64,000 nt of DNA. Source: Diphasiastrum complanatum (taxonomy: Eukaryota; Streptophyta; Lycopodiopsida; Lycopodiales; Lycopodiaceae). A model generated the notes under the pieces. It did not search any database, was not told where the DNA came from, and saw only the letters and a program-made list of their open reading frames with translations. A program made the translations under genes and the position numbers. The stretch spans positions 48,623,337 through 48,687,336 of the forward strand of contig CM055106.1 in the NCBI GenBank assembly GCA_029204225.1, given 5' to 3'. Each line of letters opens with the position of its first letter. Position 1 is the first letter of the stretch. This document shows, one piece after another, positions 21,899 to 33,752 of this stretch.

Positions 21899-23003
21899 AG
21901 TTTGATGGATCTTCAAGGGATCTTGATCAATGAGGAATATAGGCTTCAAGCAAGAGGTGGATCTACATCGACACTTCAAGAGGATGCTATGTTCACAAAG
22001 GGCAAATTCAAGGGCAAAACCAAAAGCAAGTGGTCTAAAGGGCAAGATCAAGTGGATGCTTCTTCAAGTGGCAAAAAGAAGGATAGATGAAAGCTCAAGT
22101 GCTTCTATTGTGGCATCAAAGGACACTTTGCAAGTGAGTGCTACAAGAAGAAGAGAGATCAAGGAGACAAGCAAGGTAATCTTACTCTTGATGAGGATGG
22201 TTTGGATGTGCAAGATGCAAATGATGATGCTTTTGTGATGTCTTCATGTATGCTTGCTAATGATGGAGATCTAGATCCTTGGTGGATTGATAGTGGAGCA
22301 AGTTCACACATGACCTTTCACAAAGAGTACTTCACTTCTTTGTTGGCATATGGAAATGACAAGAGGGTGATCTACACGGCCAATGATGGTGAGTGTGCAA
22401 TCAAAGGGATTAGCACAATTCCTATTTCTCTCTCTACAAATAGGAATGTTCATTTGGAGAATGTTTTGTTTATTCCATCTATTACCAAAGATTTGCTTAG
22501 TGTGAGTCAAATGCTAAGTAACGGCCTCAAGGTGGAGTTTGATGGAGATGCTTGTTTGATCAAAAAGAAGGATGTCTTGATTGGAAAAGGTAAAAGACAA
22601 GGGAAGTTGTTCAAACTTGATGCTTGTGTTATTGCTAACCAAGTTGGATGTGTTGCAAGGGAGCAAATTTCTATTAAAGAGGTTTGGCACAAAAGGATGG
22701 GACACCTCAACTTCAAGTCATTGGAGGTAATGGCAAGGAAGAAGGTTGTGATTGGTCTTCCAAGTTCCTTAAGTAATGAAAAGCATGTTTGTGAGTCTTA
22801 TGCTTTGTCTAAGTCACATAGACTACCTTATACTAGATCTATTTCTAGATCTACAAAGCCTTTTCAACTTGTACATTCGGATATTCATGGATTTACTACA
22901 ATTAGCAATAGTGTAACTAAGATGTATGTAGCATTCATTGATGATTTTAGTAGCTCAATCCATTTGTCTGAGATTCATTGCCCAAGTGTTGAATTGATTG
23001 TCT
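21899..23003 (+). pseudogene. Copia fragment: gag end, zinc knuckle, protease, integrase start
   Basis: Starts inside the gag C-terminus (INEEYRLQARG), then a CCHC knuckle (CFYCGIKGHFASEC) after a stop, the aspartic protease signature (WWIDSGASSHMT), the GAG-pre-integrase HxxxH...CxxC region (VWHKRMGHLN) and the first integrase Asp region (LVHSDIHG, FIDDFS). The coding sequence breaks off around 22965 before the rest of the DDE core. It pairs in orientation with the reverse transcriptase fragment at 25387; the two are probably ends of one element with about 2.4 kb replaced or inserted between them. Confidence 0.85.
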
Positions 23004-24650
23004 GAGAATTCGTTGCACCTAACCAATCTTTTAGCTAAAGTTCACTACTCAAAATACTTTTTACTAGTCTTAGTGGCCTGTTGGCCATATGGCTTGTTGC
23101 TAGAGTTTGTTGTGTGAGAATTGGCTGCTTCCCATACATTTTATTATCTAAAATTAGTGCTTCGGAAGTAATAACAAATTCTCAAAACTCGATGTCCTAT
23201 ATGTCTATCTAAAATCATTGGTTGATTATCTAATGCAAGTGATTAAGATTTTATTCTTTGCACTTTTTTGTTAGTGTTTGCACAAAAACTCTTAAAAAAC
23301 TTTGATGTATCGAAGATTCTAAGATAGTTTAAGTGATTAATGTTTTTTTTTTTGCACATTTTTGTCAATGTATGGTACAAAAACTATAACACTTTGAAAA
23401 CCTTATCAGCCTATGGTTTAGAAGGTCAACAATGGAGGAAAATTATGCTCTCTTTTATGAAGTTTTTTGTCAATCACTTTCTTAAAAAGTGTTGAAAAAC
23501 CTTGATTTACTATTGATGTGGATGATCAAGATGCATTCATGCCTTAGGAGTCCAGGTGAAAGCTTGACCTTTGGAACGTATCATGACTACTAATTGAATT
23601 TTTTTGCAAATCACTATATATGTTTAACAAGTTTGAAGTTTGAAATTCTAGGGTTTTGTTTTTCAATGGTTCTATGATCGTTCCAAAATGCTAGATGCAT
23701 GGAACAAGATGCGATGCAACTTAAGGTTGCATAAACAGGTTGTGATAGTGTCACTCTCTTGTTTTTTACCTTGTGTTTTTTGGAAAAAAATTGACTGCCC
23801 GAACACGGGATGCATGTCTTGTAGCCAATCGGTGAGGCACCATCGTTCTATCCATAAGACCAAATGAGTTGTGTAGAGAGTTGCACGATAGAAAGTGCGG
23901 TAGATTGGGAGTTGCTTTAGGCTGAGTTTAAATTCGTAGTTAGGATCTGTAGGGGGGTTTTTCTCACAAGGTTATTGGATGATTTATGAATCACTATTTT
24001 TAGTGAATTTTGGGCACTTGGCCTCAATGGCTATTGGACAATTTCTACCTCTCGTAATATTTGAATTTGAAAAATGGTGAGAAATATTCCTTTATTCCTA
24101 GCTTGACTTTTGAGACTCTAAACCATTAAACTCTTGCAAATGGTCTAAAAGTCACTTTTATTGCTAACTATTCAACCAAATGACAATGTGATCATTGGGA
24201 CAGACTTACACACGTAGGGTGCCAAATCCCTCACACTTATTCTCTAATTTAGTCATACATAAAATGATGTCCCACCAAGCTCCAACAGTATTTCACATTG
24301 AAATTGGATTGCAAAAAATAGTAAGGACACTGTTTTTAGGCCTTATTGACATAAAGAAATAAATTTCCAGGCTGAAATCTAAGTTTGGCCTCCAAATTGC
24401 CAAATAGAACCAACAAATTTAGTTGACAATTTTCACAAGGTAGTTGCATGACTGACTATAAGATCTAGCTTCTTGAGGTTCGCATATAGGTGTTCTTCTT
24501 AAAAAACATCTGGCTCTTTGAAACCTTTCGGATGGAGTGCTTCGTAATTTTTCGGTGAGATTGCTTTGGACGACATTGGCAGTGTATCTAGTGCTTCACT
24601 AGCTTGTTGAAGATCTAGTAGCTCTTCTGCTCCTGCCTATTGCTTCTCGC
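23004..24650. other. Stretch without recognised features inside a Copia element
   Basis: A+T-rich, with a short oligo-T tract near 23343. No coding motif is seen on either strand. Confidence 0.5.
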
Positions 24651-25117
24651 AATTGCAAAATTGATCAAATAACCTCAAGAGGGTTGAATTCATTGATCAA
24701 ATTTATTAAAAATGGATAGTGGGAGAAGTGGCGACTATTTGTTTTATGGGGGATAGGGGAGGTGTGACAAATTGCTCCTGCAAAAGTGAAATGGCAAACT
24801 CAATTGTCAATGAGATAATTGAAACTAATGTAATTTCAATTGGCATGGAAAGCAACTGAGGAATGGAAACTACATAAGAAGAGAGAAGGGAAGGTCTAGT
24901 GCTAGTTGCTACAGAAATAGTAGCAACTGTTGGCAGTGTTTGCGATGTACATTATCATACCACGAGAGGTGAGTTGGGTGAAACAATCTCACTATGGATA
25001 CAGTGATGACTTTGTGAGGTACTCCCTTGCTGAATCTGTCTCTTTTGCATATGGTGTAAGAACATCTTTGTCTTTTAATCCCTTGATCTTGTTCTCCAAC
25101 ATGGTAACTTCAAGGTT
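24651..25117 (+). repeat. Dispersed repeat, copy 1 (inverted partner at 32148-32660)
   Basis: About 470 bp nearly identical to the reverse complement of 32148-32660, with one deletion of about 60 bp near its start. Each copy lies inside a Copia element and in the same orientation relative to that element. On the strand opposite the Copia, both copies keep a frame containing DKDVLTPYA and SAREYLTKSSLYP ending at the same stop. The family is unrecognised. Confidence 0.75.
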
Positions 25118-25386
25118 ACCTTTCAATCTCTAAACATAACTTTTTCTTATAATGTAAAATACAAATTTCACAGATTTGTAGCTTGTATGAAATTTGACCT
25201 TACACCTTTCAAAAAATAAACTCGATTTAACCTTGTAGCCTTTCAATTGACATCTTTTTGAATCTTTTTACTTTCTTTGAAAGGCAAATAGGTCATTCAC
25301 ATCCCTTGTAGCCTGCTCATATTTATGTTGACCCTATATAAGTTTTTATGAGCATTGCATTGTTTGCTCATTGTGCATGACATTGC

Positions 25387-26138
25387 ATGGATACTTGCTC
25401 ATCCTCTAAAAAGATCGTCGACTGCAAGTGGGTGTACAAGAAGAAAATGAAATCAGATGGCACTATTGGCCATTACAAGGCAAGGCTTGTCGCGAAGGGC
25501 TACACACAAAGATATGGTGTTGATAATTTCGACACATATTCGCTGATGGTCAAGATGACAAGCATACAACTACTCTTTGCATACGCCACACAACACAATC
25601 TAGAAATTCACCAGATTGATGTGAAGACAGCCTTTCTCCACGGAGATCTAGAGGAAGAAATCTTCATGAAACAGCTTGAAGGATTTGAAGACCTCGACAA
25701 TCAACAATATGTCTGTCGGTTGTAGAGATGCATTTATGGTCTAAAACAGGCATCACGAGCTTGGTACAAGAAGCTCGATAGTCTTCTGAAGTCTCTAGAC
25801 TTCAATCCTACACAACCGGACTGTAATGTCTACATAAAAAGAGTAGGAAAAGATTTTGTGATATTGACTATTTTTGTGGATGATTCCCTTATGATAGGAA
25901 ATTTCTTGATGCTGATCAAAGACACGAAGAGTCAGATTTCTGAAAATTATGAAATCACAGATCTAGGAGAAACAACAAAATGCCTCGGGTTGGAGATCAG
26001 AAGAGATCGAATAAAAGGTGAAATGCACTTGAGTCAGTCTGAATATGCCAGAAAGGTGCTCAAGCAATATCACATGATGGACTGCAAAGAAAAGACCACA
26101 CCAATGATAGCTGGAGCCAAGCTAACGAAGCAGGATAC
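25387..26138 (+). pseudogene. Copia reverse transcriptase fragment
   Basis: Reads VDCKWVYKKKMKSDG, YKARLVAKGYTQ, IDVKTAFLHGDLEEEIFM, a stop at 25723, then IYGLKQASRAWYKK and TIFVDDSLMIG, the Copia RT catalytic motif with F in place of Y in YVDD. The sequence after about 26130 jumps to RNase H, so roughly 60 residues are missing. It is inactive. Confidence 0.88.
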
Positions 26139-26519
26139 CACTACAGTGATGCAAGCTGGGTGACTTGTAAAGATGCAAGCAAGTCCATAACTGGAGGATG
26201 TACAATAGTGTGCGAAGCTGCAATCAGCTGGATATGCAAAAAGCAAACCTTGGAAGGAGGACCGTGCACGATGATGATGGACCCTCAGAGTGCCATTAAT
26301 CTGTCCCATGATCCAGTCTTCCATTCAAAGACAAAACACATACCTCTGAAGTACCATCACATTCAAGATTTCATCTTGAAAGGAGAGCTTCAGATCCAAT
26401 ACATAAAATCTGAAGACATGATTACAGATCTGTTCACGAAGCCGCTCAACAAGCCACTCTTCGCAAAGCAAAAAAAGTTAATTGGACTAAACATGCAAAG
26501 CTGCAAGGTTCAAGAGGGA
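26139..26519 (+). pseudogene. Copia RNase H fragment and PPT
   Basis: Starts YSDASWVTCKDASKSITGGC, then DPQSAINLSHDPVFHSKTKH and DLFTKPLNKPLF, the standard end of Copia polyproteins. The catalytic ESEY region is altered. Just before 26520 the sequence CAAGAGGGAG is a polypurine tract leading into an LTR start. Confidence 0.85.
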
Positions 26520-26520
26520 G

Positions 26521-27330
26521 TGTCAGAAATGGTGAACTTCTACAAACTTTGTCGCGACTCGAAGTGAAGCGAAGCGACACGAAGCGAAGGTCAAATGGCG
26601 AACAATTCGCGAAAGTCAACGTACCTCAAAAATCCTAAGACACGAAGCGAAGCAAAACTCGAAGGTCGAATGATTCGCGAAAAGTCAAACATGCCTTTAG
26701 GACCAAAAAGACACGACACAAAACGAAAGAAAATCTTTCACACTGCCAGCTGGCAGCTTAACGGGCGTGGAGTCTTAAACTTCACGCCTAGCTGAAACGA
26801 CTAGTAATAACGGAGAGTAACTAATTAGTTGATTAGTGTTAACTACTCTTGTAATTCTCTGTTTAGCTATCTTGTAAACTCCACACAGTGGAGATATAAA
26901 CTATTTTTTTGGATCAAAATATACACAGAGAATGTGCGTGAGTAGAGCAGAAAAAAAAAAGAATAGAAGCGAAATAGTTGTGCATGAAAGTTGGCCAACG
27001 AGCTGAACACAGTGAAAGAGCAGATCGTCAGGCCGCCAACGAGCGAGACACTGACCATCTCGCTTTAAAAATTAAACTTATAATATAGTTGCTCTATCTC
27101 GTGCATCTCCTTGTCTTCCGCTGTCTTGATTGCTAGAATGGAATCTATTCTGTGATTTGTAGTCGCGCGTCTAGGCTCTTGTAAGCTTCCACACAAGAAA
27201 ATACAAAGAAACAAATACGTTCGCGATACGAAACAAACCCGTTTGCGACACATATCCATGCTTTCCAGTTGTATCTCACCATAATCTGATATGACAACTG
27301 AATGGGTAATAAATTTGCACAAGCCATGGT
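26521..27330 (+). repeat. 3' LTR of the 22-26.5 kb Copia element, right edge not fixed
   Basis: TGTCAGAAATGG follows the PPT directly. The region is rich in CGAAGCGAA-type motifs and contains a TATA-like GAGATATAAAC near 26890. The 5' partner is not in the window in recognisable form, so the right boundary is an estimate. Confidence 0.5.
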
Positions 27331-28408
27331 TGAATAGTGTAGTTACGAGTGAACTTACGTTTATTCTAACTCCATATCCAACTCGTGGTTTTTTAGGACC
27401 TTGTATCGGATAGGCTTCATGATATTGATGAGGTTCTCATGGTTTTTACAAGGTATCAGGGCAGATCTGTGCCATTCTTGAGCTACCATTGCCAGTAAAG
27501 GACCAAAATCAGGTTGTAGGTGTGCCATGCTGACATGCGGGACACACTACCATTGTTCTACAGAGAGATCCGAGTAGGTGCCATTCGTGGCTGAGCCTGT
27601 TGCCAAGCAGAATAGTTGCCAAAAAAAATCTCTTCTAACATTGGCGCCAGTTGCTATTGACAATCTTCTTGGCTTTTGATCCATAGAACTCGTATATACC
27701 AGACCATCTTTTAGTTCTTCTTCACTTTTGATTGCTTGCTTGCTTTCCTGCATTTAAAAAAAGAACATTTTTCTGGAACAACGTTCTGGAACGTGGGGGT
27801 CCGAAATGACGTTCCCATGCAACTTAGTAGTTAATGTATAGTCAATGTATTGTTAATTCTGGAGAGCTTACGAAATGAAACCAGAACACTTATGATGATT
27901 TTTATAGAATGGTTCTTTGTTAGGGACTTTGGGAGTGAACTTCTAAAAACATTCATCAGTAATTATACAAATGTTTCAGCTTTTCATTTCAAAACCATAA
28001 TCTTAAGGTTATGCTTGGGATCTCATGGTCTAAATCTAGTGTGAGGAGATAGATGTTTGACATTCTTCTAAGAGGTTCCAAGACCTTGGCTATCACCGTA
28101 CACCGGTTGTTGAATACATTATGAACTTTTAACTACCACATATGATCCCATTCTAAGCCCATTTGGTGCAAATGGCTTGTTTGGCCAAAATACAACTATC
28201 ATTCTCATTATAAGTGGCCTAATTGCTATGGTTGAACAAGTTTATCTAACTTGGGCAAACAATCTTTGTGTGTGTCTATTAGGGTCTAAAAATCAATTTA
28301 GTGATACTAGACATAACATGGATATTTATTGTGTAGGGCATTAGAAAGCCCTATCCACCACTCCTAGAAGTTCGTATATGGGTTATGAACCTGTGAGATC
28401 AATTCTTA
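27331..28408. other. About 1.1 kb without recognised features
   Basis: A+T-rich, no coding motif on either strand. It is probably decayed retrotransposon sequence, but nothing in it shows this. Confidence 0.4.
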
Positions 28409-28412
28409 TCTA

Positions 28413-28672
28413 TCTATTATAATTAAAATTATAGTGTGAGCGGGCAGCTCACACTGTTCGGGCAGTACTCACGTTGTGACGGGTAGCGTGAGCATTGCCG
28501 AACCCTTTTTTTTAAAAAAAAAATTCATGTTTTTTTTTTGGGCAGCGGTCGGGCTACCCCACGGGCAGCCTGACCCTACTCAGAAAAAAAAAACATGAAG
28601 GTTTTTCAAATCCCCTTTGCCCACCTACCCAAAACCCTTCCCGCCCGCACACTTGCGGGCTCACATCACTAG
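28413..28672 (+). mobile_element. Short non-autonomous Helitron, inner copy (260 bp)
   Basis: Starts TCTATTATAATTAAAAT after an A and ends CTAG before a T, the A^T target rule of Helitrons. Nine bases before the CTAG lies a hairpin: CCCGC at 28644-28648, a 6-base loop, GCGGG at 28655-28659. The two flanks, joined, rebuild the start of a second copy of the same family. No Rep/helicase gene is present, so it would depend on an autonomous Helitron. Confidence 0.65.
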
Positions 28673-28843
28673 TTATAATTAAAATATTAGTGTTCTCAAG
28701 CCGCTCATGCTGCCCGGGCAGTGCTCACACTATGATGGGCAGCGTGAGCGTTGCCCGGGACCCTTTTTTCTTGAAATTTTCCTTCATGTTTTTTTTTTTT
28801 CGGGCAGCGCTACAGCCTGACCCTGCCAAAAAAAAAAAATCTC
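28673..28843 (+). mobile_element. Outer Helitron copy, split by the inner one and 3'-truncated
   Basis: 28409-28412 (TCTA) plus 28673 onward (TTATAATTAAAAT) give the same 17-base terminus as the inner copy. Its body is also similar (CTCA.GC.GCCCGGGCAGTGCTCAC, poly-T, GGGCAGCG). No CTAG end or hairpin is found before Copia sequence resumes at about 28848, so its 3' end is lost. Confidence 0.55.
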
Positions 28844-28847
28844 CATT

Positions 28848-29500
28848 AACACACGCCCAGACATTGTTTATGTCGTGTTTAGGATGAGCCAGATTAGCAC
28901 GAACCCAGGCTCAATGCACTGGAAGATTGCGAAGCGGATCCTACAATACCTTCAGAAGATGAAGGATTTTGGGCTATGTTACTCTCACGATGCCAGATTC
29001 CAGATGTACTCCTACAATGATGCAAGTTGGGCATAACTCAAGGACAACTCTAAAAGTGTCTCATGAGGGTGCACCATCGCAACGAATGCAACCATTCTCT
29101 GGGTCATCAAAAAGCAGACTATCACTGCTCAGTCATCCTGTGAAGCAGAATATATCATAGCCATGAAAATGGCCAATGAACTCACATGGCTCAGACAGTT
29201 CCTCGATGGACTGGGCGAAATGACCAAAGTGCCTCTCATCTTGTAGATGGATAATACTTCTGCCATACATTTGATGAAGGATCCCGTGTTTCATGCAAGA
29301 ACGAAACACATTGCAATCAGGTACCATCTGATAAGGGACCTAGTCGAAAAGAACGAGCTGAAAACCACTTCATCGGAACAAAGTAGATGGTAGCAGACAT
29401 CTTTACCAAGCCCTTAGACAAAGGATTGTTTGAGAGGCAAAAAAAGAATCTTGGAATCGTAAAGCTACCATGCTTTGAGAGGGAGCTGAAGAAACTAAAT
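28848..29500 (+). pseudogene. Copia RT end and RNase H remnant
   Basis: With frameshifts and stops it reads RPDI, MSQISTNPGSMHWKIAKRIL, YNDASWA, SCEAEYIIAMKMANELTWLR (RNase H), MDNTSAIHLMKDPVFHARTK and VADIFTKPLDKGLFE. The order is that of a Copia polyprotein C-terminus. It is too broken to be active. Confidence 0.85.
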
Positions 29501-30224
29501 GTTTCTACCCATAAAGCTTTGTTTGCTTTCGAGTTCGAGTCTGCAGAACTTCAAGGGAGAAAGCAAAATCCACCCCAAAACATACCCGCCACATAATGGT
29601 TTCAGTTGAAGGACACTTGAAGACGAAGGTCAGATGTTTCGACGACCGAAAGAGCTCAAAGACGAAGGTCATATGTTTTATGACCGAAGGAGCTCAAAGG
29701 CAAAGGCGAAGCCCGAACAGAACACGAAGCCGAACAACACTCGAAGACTAAAAAGCGGCAGATCTTCACACTCCAAGTACAAAGGGGATCAAGCCAAGTG
29801 CCAAGAGGACCACCATCTCCACGGGCGATGGCGATTGCAAACTGAGCACCGTTAAAACGTGTCTAACCAGCCATTCTTGTAATCAGAGATTACATTAAAC
29901 CCTTTCTCTCTCCATCCATATAAGCAAATTGAAGATGAGAGAACCGGTTGAGAACATTAGATTATTTGAATACCAATGTGAGCTAGGCATAGAACTGCCA
30001 GCTAATGTCCAAGGAGTCTGCTAGTAAGCGAGACGATCTGATATTATTCATGAGAGACATAGTTTCTCTTACGCTGACGCATTGTGTGGGTTTGTCACAA
30101 CAGTGCTCGCTCAAGAAAAGAATTCACTGATAATATAGTAGATGTTATGGAGATGGTTTTCTTATGAATAATATCGAAGGCACATGTTCAGTTGTTTGTT
30201 CTTTATTCCACACAACTGGTTCAT
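29501..30224. other. Probable LTR remains, not delimited
   Basis: Follows the end of a Copia polyprotein and contains AGGGAGAAAG near 29553 and a TATA-like CATATAAGC near 29918, as expected for a PPT and LTR. No second LTR copy is visible, so its ends and status stay open. Confidence 0.35.
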
Positions 30225-30725
30225 CTATTGCAGTGTGTAACTGGCAGTGAACTGATGGTGCACACCACATGAAGATAAATAGTCTATCGTTTCATCAGAC
30301 ATGTCCTCTCCCCCTGAATCAGACCGTAGGGTCTTGATGCTCTTACTAGCTTGGGTCTTAGCAAATTGGTTGAATTCTGTAAAATAGTTGAATGTCTCAG
30401 ACTTGTTTTTTATAAACATGATTCTAGTGAATCGGGAGAAGTCATCAATAAATGTGATGAAATATAGAGCTTGACCCAAAGAGGGTATGCTCATAAGTCA
30501 TAGAATGGACTTCGCTCTTTTGGTTTGTCCTTTTGGAAATTTTGTTCTAGGTTGTTTCCCTAGTAAGCACATTTCACAGACAATTTGTTTTGTTGTGGGA
30601 ACAACGTTAATATTCATGTCCTTGACCATACTATTGTGATGTACAAGATAGACCTCATGTTTAAATGACCTAATCTTTGATGCCAAACATGAGCATCAGA
30701 ATTACTCACAGAAAGTGCATAGTTG
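30225..30725 (-). pseudogene. Copia GAG-pre-integrase and integrase fragment
   Basis: On the minus strand, across frames: HVWHQRLGHLNM, CEMCLLGKQPRTKFPKG, then FITFIDDFSRFTRIMFIKNK and LRSDSGGE, the zinc-binding and first DDE parts of a Copia integrase. The sequence ends at the left where the PQQNG motif should begin (ASYTLQ). It also has a HxRLGHL motif like the fragment at 32690-33574, so the two may come from different elements. Confidence 0.85.
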
Positions 30726-30846
30726 TGGCTCAAGATATACAAATTTTCTTCTATGTGTACAGAGAGGATTTCATTAGAGAGAGAGAGAGAGTTAGAAAGA
30801 CTAATTAATTAGTTATTTTGTAGTTACTTGATGATTCTTTTACGGT

Positions 30847-30848
<2 letters not shown>

Positions 30849-30912
<64 letters not shown>
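30849..30912. repeat. CT microsatellite (about 64 bp)
   Basis: An almost pure (CT)n tract at 30849-30912, with a short (GA)n tract at about 30774-30791 upstream. Confidence 0.95.
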
Positions 30913-30914
<2 letters not shown>

Positions 30915-30999
30915 GTTCTAGATAGTGGGTGCATCTTTCTCGAGCCCCCAACTACTACTTATGCATAGTTTTCTTGTACTTTTAAGTTAATGCATATAT

Positions 31000-31686
31000 A
31001 GTGTGGTAAGCAATTCTATTCTTGTCTTGTCCTTAAAGTGCTTGATCATGAGGTTATGTGGTTGAAGCAATCCGTGTTATTTTTTGTCAACTCTTTTTTG
31101 GTAATTTGACACACATTTCTATGAGTGATGGTTTAGGAATGAGAAACTTGGTGGATTTATGATAATTTTTTTAATCTTAGACATCCACCTCTTCCTCTTT
31201 TGCTTGCATCTTGTGCCAGGAGATTGTATAGCAGAAATAGGTCTAGCAATGGGTTGTGGTCCAAAGATTCAATCATAGTCTATCTGACCTTTTGCACATA
31301 AGTAGATTGGGCAACAAGTAGTTTGGTACAAGCTCTAGTGCATAGAACAAATTTATATGGAGCTCTATCACTTTTGTGCATGATGTGTGCTTGTGGAGCA
31401 CATCTGATGGCGCACATAAACAAAAAAATGCAACACAAAACTATGACAATGGCCTCAAAAATTGACTATATAAATCAATTTCTCTCGCACGTTTGGAGTA
31501 CAAAAGTCCATATGTTTGCATGCAAAAACAAAATTATTGTCGTGTAAATGTAGAAGCTCCCAATTCTCATAAGAGAAAGTTATTAGTGCATGTAGAATAG
31601 CCTCCAAATCTACAATGATCTCATTTATTTATAGTGGGCCTTTGTGCCTCTAATAAGAGTTTGGGACCTTCTTTGGCTATATTGGG
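31000..31686. other. About 0.7 kb without recognised features
   Basis: A+T-rich. A 74-codon frame at 31323-31547 has no recognisable motif. Confidence 0.4.
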
Positions 31687-31875
31687 CCTTCCAACCATTA
31701 TTACAAATCTTGCCATTCAAGACTCCATGTAGGATGAATGCTTTTAAGAAGTGATGCATGTGGATGGTTTAGTAGCACTTCTTAAAAGCATTCATTCTAC
31801 ACATGTAGCACTTCTTAAAATCATTTATCTTACATGGAGTCTTGAATGGTAGGATTTGTAGTAATGATTGGAAGG
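31687..31875. repeat. Foldback inverted repeat (67-bp arms), MITE-like
   Basis: Left arm 31687-31753 pairs with right arm 31809-31875 (CCTTCCAACCATTA... against ...TAATGATTGGAAGG), with a handful of mismatches. Within the 55-bp loop, 31776-31805 repeats the start of the right arm. No clear target duplication or transposase is seen. Confidence 0.75.
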
Positions 31876-32147
31876 TGTGCTTACATCAAAAAACTTGCCT
31901 CAGCCAACTTTATAATCATGAATTGATACTTTTTTGTTACATATAAACATGCTTCTATTTTTGTTCCACTTAGCTATGAGAAGTTATAGGTACTTGTTGT
32001 TTTGTTACCTATACATTGCCACTTTTCTAACACTTTTTAATGCATTTTAGATATGCCATACAATTGGCACTCAACAATTATAGTTGAGCTCAAGAAGGCC
32101 GTAAAGCTTAACGTGAAGAGGAAGTTCACAGTAGGGCCAATCTTATC

Positions 32148-32660
32148 GGCCTTGGAAGTTACCATGCTAGAGAACAAAATCAAGGGATTCAAAAACAAAG
32201 ATGTTCTTACACCGTATGCACAAGAGACAGTTTCAGCAAGGGAGTACCTCACAAAGTCATCACTATATCCATAGTGAGATTTTTTCACCCCAGTCACCTC
32301 TCGTGGTATGATAATGTACTTTGCAAACAATTGCTACTATTCCTGTTGCAACTAGCATTAGACCTTCCCTTCTCTCTTCTTATGTAGTTTCCATTTCTCA
32401 GTTGCCTTCGAACTACATTAGTTTCAATTCTCTCATTGACAATTGAGTGTGCCATTTCACTTGTGCAGGAGCAATTTGTCACACCTCCCCTATCCCCCAT
32501 AAAACAAACAACCACCACTTCTCCCACTATCCATTTTTTATAAATTTGATCGATGACTCCAATTCTCTTGAGGTTGAACTCTAGTTTGCAATGCCAGAGA
32601 GCCCTCCTCCTTTTCAAGCTACTTTTCCTAAAGAAAGATTTGATCAATTTTGCGATTATG
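32148..32660 (-). repeat. Dispersed repeat, copy 2 (inverted partner at 24651-25117)
   Basis: This is the longer of the two copies. On the plus strand a 73-codon frame at 32053-32274 runs through its end (LEVTMLENKIKGF, DKDVLTPYA-like, SAREYLTKSSLYP, stop). The same residues and stop are kept in copy 1 despite nucleotide changes. Function unknown. Confidence 0.7.
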
Positions 32661-32689
32661 AGCTATGTGAATGCATATGTACATGCTTT

Positions 32690-33574
32690 GATTTCACACA
32701 CACAAGTGACCAAGTCTTTAATGCCAAAGTAAACTTTTATTTGCATGAATAGAAGTACTGAGCGCCTGACTAGAGGCAGAAACAAAAAAACATTGACTTG
32801 ATCTATACAAGTATCCATGTCTCTTTTTGAGTGCTAGGATCTTGCCCGTCCTATCAACTACTTTGCACTGATCACATTCGAATTCTACTCTATGTCCTAG
32901 ATCTGTGATCCTGCTTACAGAGAGCAGATTCGTAGATAAATTTGGTACATACAAGACTTTAGAGAGTAGCTTAGATTGATCATTTGCAAAACTCAATCTC
33001 ACAGTACCTTCACCTTTAATAGATTGTGTGCTATTGTCGCCAAGGTGAACATATTTATTGGTACTGTAAGGTGATAGGACTCAAAACAACCAATGAGACT
33101 GGTCATGTGCCGAGTGGCACCAGAATCCAAGAACCAAGAACTGTCGCAGGATGCTCCTTGATGGCTGGTCATGAAGGCATCATGATCCGCTTCTTGAATA
33201 GGCTATGGAACTTCTATAACTGCATTTGCCACTTGATTTGACTGCCAACCATTCGCCATCTTGAGGGAGTAAAATTTCTTCCTGAGATGTAGCTTGGAAG
33301 CTATATCTCACACTTCGTATAGTGTGCTCAAGATGTCCCAAACTTCTTTCGATGTCTGGGCCTCGGATACGTGGCCGATCTGGGTATCCGTAATGTTGAG
33401 GATGATCAGCGTGAAAGCCTTTCCATCCTCCAGTTTCCATTTGGCGATTGATGCGTCGTCTGCTTCGGGTTTCTCTTCTGAACCTGTAACAATATCATAC
33501 AATTCTTTAGCCATTAGTACAATTTTCATCTTAAATTTCCACATATGGTAATTGGCTCCATCAAGCTTGTCCAT
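32690..33574 (-). pseudogene. Copia gag, protease and pre-integrase fragment
   Basis: On the minus strand: gag N-terminus MDKLDGANYHMWKFKMK with a UBN2-type gag domain (33574-33308), the protease signature SWFLDSGATRHMT at about 33103-33147 in another frame, then KVLYVPNLSTNLLSVSRI and LWH*RLGHL (GAG-pre-integrase). The zinc knuckle is missing between gag and protease. It belongs to the element whose PBS and LTR lie at 33741 and beyond. Confidence 0.85.
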
Positions 33575-33740
33575 GATAGGACTAGCTTTGGGAATCCATG
33601 TGAAGATTAGTCTAAGTGATAGGAAAAACTATCAGTGACCTAAGTATGAAAATCTGATACTGGATTACAGAACAAGAAGACAATTACTCTATCGGCTGGT
33701 AGAGTCTTGTACTGTGGAAGTTTATCAAGCTACGAAAATA

Positions 33741-33752
33741 GCTCTGATACCA
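33741..33752 (-). other. Primer-binding site of the older minus-strand Copia
   Basis: GCTCTGATACCA on the plus strand, that is TGGTATCAGAGC on the minus strand, directly after an LTR ending ...CTCCAACA and about 170 bp before the gag start at 33574. Confidence 0.88.

Noticed and set aside
30498-33574. One continuous minus-strand Copia from 33752 to 30225
   Set aside because: Both fragments contain their own HxRLGHL pre-integrase motif (near 32700 and 30690), so a single element with a simple insertion would have to duplicate that motif; two elements are at least as likely.
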